Source: Paenibacillus artemisiicola | Lineage (GTDB): Bacteria; Bacillota; Bacilli; Paenibacillales; Paenibacillaceae | NCBI RefSeq assembly: GCF_017652985.1 | Contig: NZ_JAGGDJ010000020.1 | Location: 27,387 to 91,386, forward strand | Length of the DNA: 64,000 nt | Reading direction: 5' to 3' | Shown here: positions 1-7,345 of the stretch, in pieces | Numbering within the stretch: the first letter of the stretch is position 1 | How the letters are laid out: each line of letters begins with the position of its first letter | Made by a program: the position numbers and the translations under genes | Notes under the pieces: generated by a model | Databases searched by the model: none | The model's input: only the letters and a program-made list of their open reading frames with translations | What the model was told of the DNA's origin: nothing

Positions 1-1116
1 TTCCACTTCATGATCCAGCGCTTTGCCGATGTCATGCAGCAATCCGGCTCTTCTTGCAAGCGTGATGTCCTCGCCCAGCTCCGCTGCCATCAGACCGGTC
101 AAATACGCGACTTCCATGGAGTGCTTCAGCACGTTCTGCCCATAGCTCGTACGGTATTTCAAACGGCCCAAAATCTTGATCAAATCCGGGTGCAAACCGT
201 GTACGCCGACTTCATACGTCGCCTGCTCTCCGTATTCGCGGATGCGTTCGTCCACTTCCTTGCGAGATTTCTCGACCATTTCCTCGATGCGCGCAGGATG
301 GATGCGTCCGTCCGCGACGAGCTTCTCGAGGGATGTCCGGGCAATTTCGCGGCGGATCGGATCGAAACCGGACAATATGACCGCTTCCGGTGTATCGTCG
401 ATGATGAGATCGATACCGGTCAACGTTTCCAGTGCGCGGATGTTGCGGCCTTCGCGGCCGATGATGCGACCCTTCATTTCTTCGTTCGGCAGCGCGACGA
501 CGGATACCGTCGTTTCGGCTACGTGATCGGCCGCGCAGCGTTGGATGGCCAGCGAGATAATATCGCGAGCTTTTTTGTCAGCTTCTTCCTTCGCTTGCTG
601 CTCGATCTCTTTGATCATTTGCGCCGTTTCATGGCGAACCTCTTGCTCGACGTTGGTCAGAATGACTTGCTTGGCTTCCTCCATCGTCAGGTTCGAAATG
701 CGCTCCAGCTCTTGTAGCTGCTGCTTGTAGAGTGAATCGATCTGCTCTTGCGTTTCTTCGATCCGCTTCTCTTTGTTGGCTACTTGTTCTTCTTTGCGTT
801 CCAGCGCTTCTATTTTTTTATCCAACGACTCCTCTTTCTGAATCAGTCGTCTTTCAAGACGCTGTACCTCATTGCGACGATCGCGAATGTCTCTCTCAGC
901 TTCGGTACGGAGCTTGTGGACTTCATCTTTCGCCTCGAGAACCGTTTCTTTCTTCAGCGCCTCCGCGTCTTTCCTCGCATTATCTACGATTTGGCTTGCG
1001 GCTTGCTCGGCACTGGAAATTTTGGCCTCGGCGATCGATTTTCGAATAAAATAACCGACACCAAAGAAAATTGCACCAACAACGAGAGCGATCAGGATAG
1101 TTGCCCATACTGGCAT
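1..1116 (-). CDS. rny: Ribonuclease Y, 3'-truncated by window edge
   Basis: Membrane-anchored endoribonuclease that initiates mRNA decay. The 372 visible codons begin with one N-terminal membrane helix (about residues 4-24), then a long charged coiled coil (about 30-190), then a KH RNA-binding domain with GRIIGREGRNIRALE near residue 216, and the start of the HD phosphohydrolase domain (HDIGKALDHE at 361-370, metal-binding HD pair). The family is about 515-520 residues, so roughly 145 C-terminal residues lie outside the window. The ATG has an AGGAGGTGA Shine-Dalgarno 4 nt upstream. It has its own promoter (see 1273-1302) and follows recX. Identification is essentially certain. Confidence 0.97.
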   Translation of the reverse strand, partial: MPVWATILIALVVGAIFFGVGYFIRKSIAEAKISSAEQAASQIVDNARKDAEALKKETVLEAKDEVHKLRTEAERDIRDRRNEVQRLERRLIQKEESLDKKIEALERKEEQVANKEKRIEETQEQIDSLYKQQLQELERISNLTMEEAKQVILTNVEQEVRHETAQMIKEIEQQAKEEADKKARDIISLAIQRCAADHVAETTVSVVALPNEEMKGRIIGREGRNIRALETLTGIDLIIDDTPEAVILSGFDPIRREIARTSLEKLVADGRIHPARIEEMVEKSRKEVDERIREYGEQATYEVGVHGLHPDLIKILGRLKYRTSYGQNVLKHSMEVAYLTGLMAAELGEDITLARRAGLLHDIGKALDHEVE

Positions 1117-1272
1117 TATCTCACCTCCTCGTTGTTCACCAAAGCAAACGCTTGGGACAGTATTTGGTTTTTTCCAGCCGGTTTTTAGCTTTCACACTTA
1201 ATTTGGCGAAAATAATGGTTTCGAATCAATTTTTGGAAGGAAAATCGATTCTGGATGAAAGAATACAAATTC

Positions 1273-1302
1273 ATTTTATCTGTTGTGAAAATCAATTGTC
1301 AA
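1273..1302 (-). promoter_or_regulatory. Sigma-A promoter of rny, overlapping the end of recX
   Basis: TTGACA (1297-1302) and TAAAAT (1273-1278) are separated by 18 nt. The -35 hexamer lies in the last codons of recX (Leu-Asp-Asn-stop). It leaves a leader of about 150 nt before rny. Confidence 0.6.
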
Positions 1303-1966
1303 GCATATGCCCATCTTCGTCCTCGAGTTCGCTCTGCGCGGCCGCTTTGACCGCCTCTCGGACGGCGCCCGAAGGGAATCCTCTGCGCAGCAGAAACGCG
1401 GCCAGTTTATGCTTCCGTTCCCGCTCCTCGCCCTTCAGATGCGGCCATTTCTTGATCGCGGCGTTCACGGCGATCTCCGTCTCCGATTCTTCGTTCAGCT
1501 TAGACGCGGCCTCCTTGGCGGTATCGCGCTTGATGCCGCGCTGCAGCAGCTCCTGCTGCAGGAGACGTCTCCCCTTCGATTGCGACCGCATCCGCTGGGC
1601 GGCGTACAGCTCGGCATACGCCGAATCGTTCACCAGCCCTTCGCGTTTCAGCCGTTCGAGCGCTTTGCGGACAGCCCCCTCCTCCAGCTCTTTCTTGGCC
1701 AGATAGCGGACGATTTCCTTCTCCGTCCTCTGCCTCGCTCCTAAGTAAGCAAGCGCCAAGACGTACGCCCGATGCTCGCTGTCCTCGTGCAGAATCTGCT
1801 TCAATTCGTCGGCATCGATCTCCCGGCCTTTGAACAGCCGAAATTTGATGAGCAGGTCTTCGTGCACGCTCGTGAACGGGTCCCGGGCATCATTGACAAA
1901 CAGATGATACCGCTGCTTTTTCTTCTTGTCTTGTTCGACGCTTGTGATCGTAAGAATAAGATCCAC
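1292..1966 (-). CDS. recX: RecX, recombination regulator
   Basis: Modulator of RecA filaments. The 224-residue product is rich in Lys, Arg, Glu and Leu, with the three-helix repeats of the RecX family: YLGARQRTEKEIVRYLAKKE, then LERLKREGLVNDSAYAELY, then KWPHLKGEERERKHKLAAFL. I place the start at GTG 1966 because AGGAG lies 6 nt upstream; the reading frame is open for nine more codons (to 1993) but that start has no ribosome site and would run into the terminator between recA and recX. The gene sits 70 nt downstream of recA, as in enterobacteria; in B. subtilis recX is elsewhere. Expression probably depends on readthrough from recA. Confidence 0.9.
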   Translation of the reverse strand: MDLILTITSVEQDKKKKQRYHLFVNDARDPFTSVHEDLLIKFRLFKGREIDADELKQILHEDSEHRAYVLALAYLGARQRTEKEIVRYLAKKELEEGAVRKALERLKREGLVNDSAYAELYAAQRMRSQSKGRRLLQQELLQRGIKRDTAKEAASKLNEESETEIAVNAAIKKWPHLKGEERERKHKLAAFLLRRGFPSGAVREAVKAAAQSELEDEDGHMLDN

Positions 1967-1980
1967 ACCTCTCTCTCCTA

Positions 1981-2010
1981 AACAAAGAAGCACCTCGTCA
2001 AAGGTGCTTC
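1981..2010 (-). terminator. Terminator/attenuator between recA and recX
   Basis: A perfect 9-bp stem GAAGCACCT/AGGTGCTTC (1987-1995 with 2002-2010) and a 6-nt loop, followed by TTTGTTT. The recX ribosome site AGGAG begins right after the U-tract, so only readthrough transcripts would carry recX. Confidence 0.75.
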
Positions 2011-2036
2011 TCGAATCGTATAGGCTCGCTTATGCT

Positions 2037-3092
2037 TTATTCGAGCTCGAGTTCCAGCTCTTCGTCTTCCTCGTCTTCGCTGAACGCGGCGGCGTTCGCC
2101 GTTGCGGCCGCCACGTTGCTGGCATCGCGGATTTGTTTCTCAATGACGGAGGAGATATCCGCGCGTTCCTTCAAGAATTGCTTCGCGTTCTCGCGGCCTT
2201 GACCGAGGCGCTCGCCGTTGAAGGAGAACCAGGCGCCGCTCTTCTGAATAATATCGTGTTCGACGCCGATATCGACGATGCTGCCTTCCTTCGAGATGCC
2301 TTCGCCGTACATGATATCGATCTCCGCTTGCTTGAACGGAGGCGCGACTTTATTCTTCACGACCTTGATGCGCGTACGGTTACCGACCACGTCGTTGCCT
2401 TGCTTGATCGATTCGATGCGGCGGACGTCGAGGCGAACCGTCGAATAGAACTTAAGCGCGCGGCCGCCCGGTGTCGTCTCGGGGTTACCGAACATGACGC
2501 CGACTTTCTCGCGCAACTGGTTGATGAAGATCGCGATCGTCTTCGACTTGCTGATCGCGCCGGAAAGCTTCCGAAGCGCCTGCGACATCAGACGCGCCTG
2601 CAGGCCGACGTGGGAATCCCCCATGTCGCCTTCGATTTCCGCTTTCGGCACGAGCGCCGCGACGGAGTCGACGACGACGATATCGACCGCGCCGCTGCGA
2701 ACGAGCGCTTCGGCGATTTCGAGCGCTTGCTCGCCCGTGTCCGGCTGGGAGAGCAGCAATTCGTCGATGTTGACGCCGAGTTTATTGGCATAGGAAGGAT
2801 CCAACGCATGTTCCGCATCGATGAATGCGGCTTGTCCGCCCGCGCGTTGAACTTCCGCGATCGCATGAAGCGCTACGGTCGTTTTACCGGAGGATTCCGG
2901 TCCGTACACTTCGATAACCCGGCCTCTAGGGAAACCGCCGATGCCAAGGGCAATATCTAACGCGAGCGAGCCGCTGGATACGGTCTCGACTTGCATGTGG
3001 GTCGATTCACCAAGTTTCATTATGGAGCCTTTACCAAATTGCTTCTCTATTTGACGCAGAGCCATTTCAAGCGCAGCTTTACGATCCGCCAA
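2037..3092 (-). CDS. recA: RecA recombinase
   Basis: DNA-dependent ATPase for homologous recombination and SOS induction. The 351-residue product has the Walker A motif GPESSGKT (64-71), the Walker B region VDIVVVDSVAAL, the L2 segment FINQLREKVGVMFGNPETTPGG, and the usual acidic C-terminal tail (EDEEDEELELELE). I choose the TTG at 3092 (protein begins ADRKAALEMALRQIEK after Met, as in Paenibacillus RecA). AAGGATGTGAG, one mismatch from an ideal Shine-Dalgarno, lies just upstream. An ATG at 3110 is also in frame, but the predicted transcription start (about 3117) would leave it only about 7 nt of leader. Regulation: LexA box at 3162-3175. Confidence 0.98.
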   Translation of the reverse strand: MADRKAALEMALRQIEKQFGKGSIMKLGESTHMQVETVSSGSLALDIALGIGGFPRGRVIEVYGPESSGKTTVALHAIAEVQRAGGQAAFIDAEHALDPSYANKLGVNIDELLLSQPDTGEQALEIAEALVRSGAVDIVVVDSVAALVPKAEIEGDMGDSHVGLQARLMSQALRKLSGAISKSKTIAIFINQLREKVGVMFGNPETTPGGRALKFYSTVRLDVRRIESIKQGNDVVGNRTRIKVVKNKVAPPFKQAEIDIMYGEGISKEGSIVDIGVEHDIIQKSGAWFSFNGERLGQGRENAKQFLKERADISSVIEKQIRDASNVAAATANAAAFSEDEEDEELELELE

Positions 3093-3123
3093 CGAACTCA
3101 CATCCTTCATGATTTATATTCTC

Positions 3124-3152
3124 ATGATACCTTGTTTTAACTGCTTTGACAA
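3124..3152 (-). promoter_or_regulatory. recA promoter
   Basis: TTGTCA (3147-3152), 17-nt spacer, TATCAT (3124-3129). The predicted transcription start near 3117 supports translation from the TTG at 3092. Confidence 0.75.
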
Positions 3153-3161
3153 GAGTTTTTA

Positions 3162-3175
3162 CGAACATATATTCC
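3162..3175 (-). promoter_or_regulatory. LexA (DinR) box of recA
   Basis: On the minus strand GGAATATATGTTCG matches the Bacillus SOS box CGAACATATGTTCG at 12 of 14 positions. It lies 9 nt upstream of the recA -35 element. Confidence 0.75.
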
Positions 3176-3180
3176 TATTT

Positions 3181-3198
3181 CTCTATTGGCCAATAGAG
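3181..3198. repeat. 18-bp perfect palindrome upstream of the recA operator
   Basis: CTCTATTGGCCAATAGAG is its own reverse complement. It sits 5 bp upstream of the LexA box and 5 bp from the T-tract of the cinA terminator. No U-tract follows it, so it looks more like a protein-binding site than a terminator. The binding protein is unknown. Confidence 0.6.
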
Positions 3199-3203
3199 CG
3201 CAT

Positions 3204-3239
3204 AAAAAAAACCGCAGCAAAGTAATCTTCGCCACGGTT
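3204..3239 (-). terminator. Terminator of cinA
   Basis: About 13-bp stem with some G-U pairs (AACCGTGGCGAAG with CTTTGCTGCGGTT), ATTA loop, then eight T on the minus strand. It separates cinA from recA. Confidence 0.85.
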
Positions 3240-3305
3240 CTTCCGTCTAGAGTCGATTATAGTCGATCCCTATCGGGTTGGCAAGCTTTAATTTTACACG
3301 ATCCG

Positions 3306-4565
3306 CTAGGCATCTTCGCGGTCGGACAAAGCCTGCCATAACCGGTACAGCAGCGATTTGGCGGCGCGGACGCGGATCATCTCGCGGTTGCCGTTCAGCG
3401 TCGCCGTGAACACTTTCGTCTGCTTTCCCCGTTCGGCGAGGCCGAAATAAACGAGGCCAACCGGTTTGCCCTCGGACTCCGACGGTCCCGCGACGCCGGT
3501 GAGCGAGACGCCGAAGTCGCTCTCTGCCAGCTCCCGCGCCCGTTCGGCCATCAGCGCGGCCGTCGACTCGCTGACGGCTCCAGGCGCGCCGGGACCTTCC
3601 AACTGCGACAGCGGAATGCTGAGCAGGCGATGCTTCATTAAGTTCGTATACGTCACGACGCCGCCCGTAAACTCGCCGCTGCTTCCGGGAATCCGGGTAA
3701 TGAGCTGAGCCAGCAGCCCGCCCGTAAGGCTCTCCGCGCTCGCCAAGGTGCGTCTGGACGCCCGCAGCAAGCGAATGACCGCTTCTTCCAACGTGATGTC
3801 CTCCCTGGCGTAGAGATGCTGCCCGACGCGCTCGCGGATCGCCTTCTCCGTCTCATCCAGCCTGCCGTTCGCCTCGAGCTCGCTCATCGCTTTCGTCGAC
3901 AGCCGGATCGCCACCTCGCCTTCCTTGGCGTACGGCGCGATCGACGGATCCGTCTGGTTCTCGATCAAGTCGATGAGCGCGTTCTCCAAGCTGGACTCGC
4001 CGATGCCGGCGAATTTCAAGAGCCGCGAATACAGGCGCCGTTCCTCGTTCATGACGGTGCGCAGCCAAGCTTTCGCCGGGCCGTCGAACATGGGCTTCAT
4101 CTCGCGCGGCGGCCCGGGCAGCAGCACGTAATGCGTGCCGTCGGCCGTAAACGCGTTGCCGACCGCCAGCCCCGCTTCGTTGTGCAGCGGCTCGCTGCCC
4201 TCGATCAGGTTCGCTTGCCTGCGGTTGCTTTCGACCATATGAATGCCGCGCGAGGCGAACATCGCCTCGATTTTATCCATGCTCGGCTTATGCTCTTCGA
4301 TGGCACGGCCCAAATATTCGGCCAGCGCGTCCTTCGTCAAGTCGTCCATCGTCGGGCCTAAGCCCCCGGTAAACAGAATCAGATCCGCGCGGGCACGCGC
4401 CAATTCGATCGCTTGGCGGATGCGGGCGGCGTTATCGCCCACGACGGTTTGAAAATAAACGTCGATTCCCAGTTCCGCGAGCCCTTGCGACAAGTACGTC
4501 GCGTTCGTGTTGACGGTTTGGCCGAGCAATAGCTCCGTGCCGACCGCGATGATTTCTGCGCGCAT
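3306..4565 (-). CDS. cinA: CinA, competence/damage-inducible protein
   Basis: A 419-residue two-domain protein. The N-terminal MoaB/MogA-like (COG1058) domain begins AVGTELLLGQTVNTNATYL and contains FTGGLGPTMDDLTKD. The C-terminal PncC-type amidase domain contains SAESLTGGLLAQLI and GVAGPSESEGKPVGLVYFGL. In the family the C-terminal half deamidates nicotinamide mononucleotide and the N-terminal half has ADP-ribose pyrophosphatase activity in some members; in Gram-positives the gene is linked to competence and usually precedes recA, as here. GGAGATG lies 7 nt before the ATG. Unlike in Streptococcus, a terminator and a separate SOS promoter divide it from recA. Confidence 0.95.
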   Translation of the reverse strand: MRAEIIAVGTELLLGQTVNTNATYLSQGLAELGIDVYFQTVVGDNAARIRQAIELARARADLILFTGGLGPTMDDLTKDALAEYLGRAIEEHKPSMDKIEAMFASRGIHMVESNRRQANLIEGSEPLHNEAGLAVGNAFTADGTHYVLLPGPPREMKPMFDGPAKAWLRTVMNEERRLYSRLLKFAGIGESSLENALIDLIENQTDPSIAPYAKEGEVAIRLSTKAMSELEANGRLDETEKAIRERVGQHLYAREDITLEEAVIRLLRASRRTLASAESLTGGLLAQLITRIPGSSGEFTGGVVTYTNLMKHRLLSIPLSQLEGPGAPGAVSESTAALMAERARELAESDFGVSLTGVAGPSESEGKPVGLVYFGLAERGKQTKVFTATLNGNREMIRVRAAKSLLYRLWQALSDREDA

Positions 4566-4588
4566 GTAAACATCTCCACTTCGTATGT

Positions 4589-4618
4589 ATAGTATGGGCG
4601 AACTGAACCGGAACGCAA
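4589..4618 (-). promoter_or_regulatory. Candidate cinA promoter
   Basis: TTGCGT (4613-4618), 18-nt spacer, TACTAT (4589-4594), immediately downstream of the pgsA terminator. Confidence 0.45.
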
Positions 4619-4622
4619 GAGA

Positions 4623-4663
4623 AGAAAAGCATCACTCTTCCATGAATGGCGAAGAAGTGATGC
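4623..4663 (-). terminator. Terminator of pgsA
   Basis: GCATCAC and TCTTC pair with GAAGA and GTGATGC around a 10-nt loop with one bulged base, followed by TTTTCTTC on the minus strand. Confidence 0.7.
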
Positions 4664-4675
4664 CCGACTGTCGAA

Positions 4676-5260
4676 CTATGCGGTAAGCGGTATGAGGTTT
4701 TTGTTTTTGACGAAGTAGTCGATGCCCGAGTATACCGTAATGATCGCCGCCGCGTAGATCGAAATCTGATCGAACGGAAAGTCGAGGAAGGCGAACGGAA
4801 AGTTGTTGAGCAGCAGCGCGATGATCATCGTGATCTGCACCGCCGTCTTCCACTTGCCCCATTTGCTCGCCGCCACTACCGTGCCCTCGAGCAGCGCGAT
4901 CTGCCGCAATCCCGTCACCGCGAACTCGCGGCTGATGATGACGATGGCGATCCAGGCATGCAGTTTCTCCATCTCCACGAGGGAGATCAGTACCGCCGCG
5001 ACGAGCAGCTTATCCGCCAGCGGATCGAGCAGCTTGCCGAGGTTGGTGACGATTTTGTTCTTGCGCGCGATGTAGCCGTCGAGACCGTCCGTGCTCGCCG
5101 CTACTATGAATACGAGCGTAGCCAGGATTTGATTCCATGTAATGGAAAAATCGGAACCGTCGAACGAGAGCGGCTTCAAATCGACGTTGATGAGCAGCAG
5201 CACCATAATGATCGGCACCAAGAAGATGCGTGCGAGCGTAATGCGGTTGGCCAAATTCAC
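4676..5260 (-). CDS. pgsA: CDP-diacylglycerol-glycerol-3-phosphate 3-phosphatidyltransferase
   Basis: Integral membrane enzyme that makes phosphatidylglycerol phosphate from CDP-diacylglycerol and glycerol 3-phosphate. The CDP-alcohol phosphatidyltransferase signature DG-x2-AR-x8-G-x3-D-x3-D is intact (DGYIAR ... GKLLDPLAD). It is 194 residues with hydrophobic segments near both ends, the usual family length. GTG start at 5260, touching the TAA of rimO (no gap), so the two are translationally linked. pgsA next to cinA-recA is the conserved Bacillus order. Confidence 0.95.
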   Translation of the reverse strand: MNLANRITLARIFLVPIIMVLLLINVDLKPLSFDGSDFSITWNQILATLVFIVAASTDGLDGYIARKNKIVTNLGKLLDPLADKLLVAAVLISLVEMEKLHAWIAIVIISREFAVTGLRQIALLEGTVVAASKWGKWKTAVQITMIIALLLNNFPFAFLDFPFDQISIYAAAIITVYSGIDYFVKNKNLIPLTA

Positions 5261-6586
5261 TTAGAGCCCCTCCCCGGACATGTCAAATTCGTAAGCGTGC
5301 GTGATCCGCACCTTTTGAATTTCGCCGATCGCGGCCTTGCAGTTCGAAATAAACACTTCGCCGTCGATTTCCGGAGCGTCGTAAGGCGAACGGCCGACGT
5401 ATACGTCGCTGCGACCGTCGTAACGTTCGACAAGCACGTCGATTTCCTGGCCGATGTACTTGCCGCTCAAATCCTTCGACACTTGGCGCTGGATTTCCAT
5501 CAGCGTATTGGAACGCCATTCCTTGACGTCGTCCGGCACGGCGTTCGGCAGGCGAACGGCCGGCGTGTCCTCCTCCGGCGAATACGTGAAGACCCCGAGC
5601 CGGTCGAACTTCATCTCGCGGACGAAATCGCACAGGCGATCGAAATCCTCCTCGGTCTCGCCGGGGAACCCGACGATGATCGACGTGCGCAGCGCCACGT
5701 CAGGAATCTGCGCGCGAATGCGGGAGACAAGCTCACGCGTATCGCGTTGGCGGCCCGGACGGCGCATGCGCTTCAGGATGGAATCTTCGCTGTGCTGCAG
5801 CGGCATGTCGATATAGTTGCACACCTTCGGGTTGGACGCGATCGTCTCGATCAACTCGTCCGAGAAGAACCCCGGATAAGCGTAATGCAGGCGCACCCAG
5901 GCGATGCCTTCCACTTCGCTGACGCGGTTGAGCAGCTCCGGCAACATGAACTTGTCGTACAAATCCGTGCCGTAGTTCGTGGAATCCTGCGCGATCAGGC
6001 TGACTTCCTTGACGCCTTGGTTCGCGAGCTGCCGCACTTCGTCCACGATCGATTCGATCGAACGGCTGCGGAACTTGCCGCGCATAATCGGAATCGAGCA
6101 GAACGTGCAAGCGTTATCGCAGCCCTCCGCGATTTTGACGAACGCCGTATAGCGCGGCGTCGTGACGAGCCGCGGCAGCTTCTGATCGTAGTCGAACGCC
6201 GGATTGCCGACTTTGACCGGCCGTTTGCCGTGCAGCGCTTCGTCGACGATATCGGTGATATGGTGGAAATCGCCCGTTCCGACGATGCCGTCAATTTCAG
6301 GCATCTCGTCCATGAGCTGCTGCTTGTAGCGCTGCGTCAGGCAGCCCGACACGATGAGCGCTTTCAACCTTCCGGTCTGCTTCAGCTCCGCCATGTCCAA
6401 AATGGTATTCACGGATTCTTCCTTGGCGGCGTCGATAAATCCGCACGTATTGACGATGATGACGGTCGCATCGTCTGCCTGGTCCACCAAATGGTAGCCT
6501 CTGGCATCGATCAACCCCGACATGATCTCGGAATCGACGAGGTTTTTCTCGCATCCCAACGTTACCACTTTCACTCTTTCAGTCAT
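5261..6586 (-). CDS. rimO: Ribosomal protein S12 (Asp) methylthiotransferase RimO
   Basis: Radical-SAM enzyme that methylthiolates an aspartate of ribosomal protein S12. 441 residues: an N-terminal UPF0004 domain with cluster cysteines (VTLGCEKN, NTCGF, SGCLTQRY), a radical-SAM core with C-x3-C-x2-C (CDNACTFC), and a C-terminal TRAM domain (GQEIDVLVERYDGRSDVYVGR). The GCEKNLVDSE start and the TRAM sequence favour RimO over MiaB. I use ATG 6586 because the 23 upstream codons would extend into the promoter. B. subtilis, as far as I know, lacks rimO, so its insertion upstream of pgsA is a difference from that backbone. Confidence 0.92.
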   Translation of the reverse strand: MTERVKVVTLGCEKNLVDSEIMSGLIDARGYHLVDQADDATVIIVNTCGFIDAAKEESVNTILDMAELKQTGRLKALIVSGCLTQRYKQQLMDEMPEIDGIVGTGDFHHITDIVDEALHGKRPVKVGNPAFDYDQKLPRLVTTPRYTAFVKIAEGCDNACTFCSIPIMRGKFRSRSIESIVDEVRQLANQGVKEVSLIAQDSTNYGTDLYDKFMLPELLNRVSEVEGIAWVRLHYAYPGFFSDELIETIASNPKVCNYIDMPLQHSEDSILKRMRRPGRQRDTRELVSRIRAQIPDVALRTSIIVGFPGETEEDFDRLCDFVREMKFDRLGVFTYSPEEDTPAVRLPNAVPDDVKEWRSNTLMEIQRQVSKDLSGKYIGQEIDVLVERYDGRSDVYVGRSPYDAPEIDGEVFISNCKAAIGEIQKVRITHAYEFDMSGEGL

Positions 6587-6626
6587 CGATGTGTCCCCCA
6601 AACCCCTCCGAAAAGCTATCTTACCC

Positions 6627-6655
6627 AGTATAATACATGGCCTATGCAGTGTCAA
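6627..6655 (-). promoter_or_regulatory. rimO-pgsA promoter
   Basis: TTGACA (6650-6655), 17-nt spacer, TATACT (6627-6632), directly after the yajQ terminator. Confidence 0.8.
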
Positions 6656-6661
6656 AACAGG

Positions 6662-6703
6662 AAAAAGCCCCGAAAGGCCGCGATTTCAGCGGCAAAACGG
6701 GAC
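6662..6703 (-). terminator. Terminator of yajQ
   Basis: Two-tier hairpin: GTCCCG/CGGGGC outside and GCCGC/GCGGC inside, followed by TTTTT. Confidence 0.7.
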
Positions 6704-6736
6704 CTCGCCTATGTACGGTAACGGCGCTTGCCGTCC

Positions 6737-7225
6737 TTATTTATAGTTCGTAAATTGCAGGTCGATTTGCAGATCGGCGCCCCGCAGCAGCGCGATGATC
6801 GCCTGAAGATCGTCTAGGCTCTTGCCGGTTACCCGGATGGAATCGCCTTGAATCTGGCTTTTCACTTTGATTTTGGAATCGCGGATCAGCGTGTTGATTT
6901 TTTTGGAGCTATCCTGTTCGATGCCCTGCTTTAGCTTGACTTTTTGCCGGACGGTTCCCATCGAAGCCGCCTCGACTTTGCCGAATTCCATGTTTTTGAT
7001 CGGAACGCCGCGCTTCATCATTTTGGATTGCAAAATGTCGATGACGTTCTTCAGCTTGTATTCGTCGTCCGAAACGACGACCAAGTCGGTCTTCTCCAGC
7101 GTGAAGCTCGTTTTCGTTCCTTTAAAGTCGAACCGGGTGTCGATCTCCCGCTCCGCTTGCGTGATCGCGTTGCTCAATTCCTGCATATCGACTTTCGACA
7201 CGATATCGAATGAATGTTCCGCCAT
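6737..7225 (-). CDS. YajQ-family nucleotide-binding protein
   Basis: A 162-residue member of the UPF0234/YajQ family: N-terminal HSFDIVSKVDMQELSNAI, central RFDFKGTKTSFTLEK, and C-terminal SIRVTGKSLDDLQAIIALLR. The fold is two ferredoxin-like domains. Family members bind cyclic di-GMP or RNA in some proteobacteria; the role in Firmicutes is not settled. Full length, no catalytic residues expected. It is a single-gene unit, bounded by a terminator on each side. In B. subtilis the homologue (yitK) is elsewhere. Confidence 0.9.
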   Translation of the reverse strand: MAEHSFDIVSKVDMQELSNAITQAEREIDTRFDFKGTKTSFTLEKTDLVVVSDDEYKLKNVIDILQSKMMKRGVPIKNMEFGKVEAASMGTVRQKVKLKQGIEQDSSKKINTLIRDSKIKVKSQIQGDSIRVTGKSLDDLQAIIALLRGADLQIDLQFTNYK

Positions 7226-7264
7226 TGCGCTGCAGCTCCTTTGTCTTTCCTTTTCTTGTCACGT

Positions 7265-7270
7265 ATTATA
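7265..7270 (-). promoter_or_regulatory. Candidate -10 element for yajQ
   Basis: TATAAT about 40 nt upstream of the yajQ ATG. The -35 region falls in the preceding terminator T-tract (TTTTCT at 17 nt) and is weak. Confidence 0.35.
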
Positions 7271-7286
7271 GCGTATCCCGCTCCGC

Positions 7287-7331
7287 AAGAAAAGGCACCC
7301 GGGACCATAATGCCTACAGTCCGGATGCCTT
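7287..7331 (-). terminator. Terminator of the ymfK-rodZ unit
   Basis: AAGGCATCCGG (7321-7331) pairs with CCGGGTGCCTT (7292-7302), 11 bp with one G-T pair, a long loop, then TTTTCTT. Confidence 0.7.
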
Positions 7332-7345
7332 CGTTGTCGCGAACG

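Noticed and set aside
1967..1993. Upstream start for recX at 1993
   Set aside because: Lies within the recA-recX terminator and lacks a ribosome site; GTG 1966 has one.
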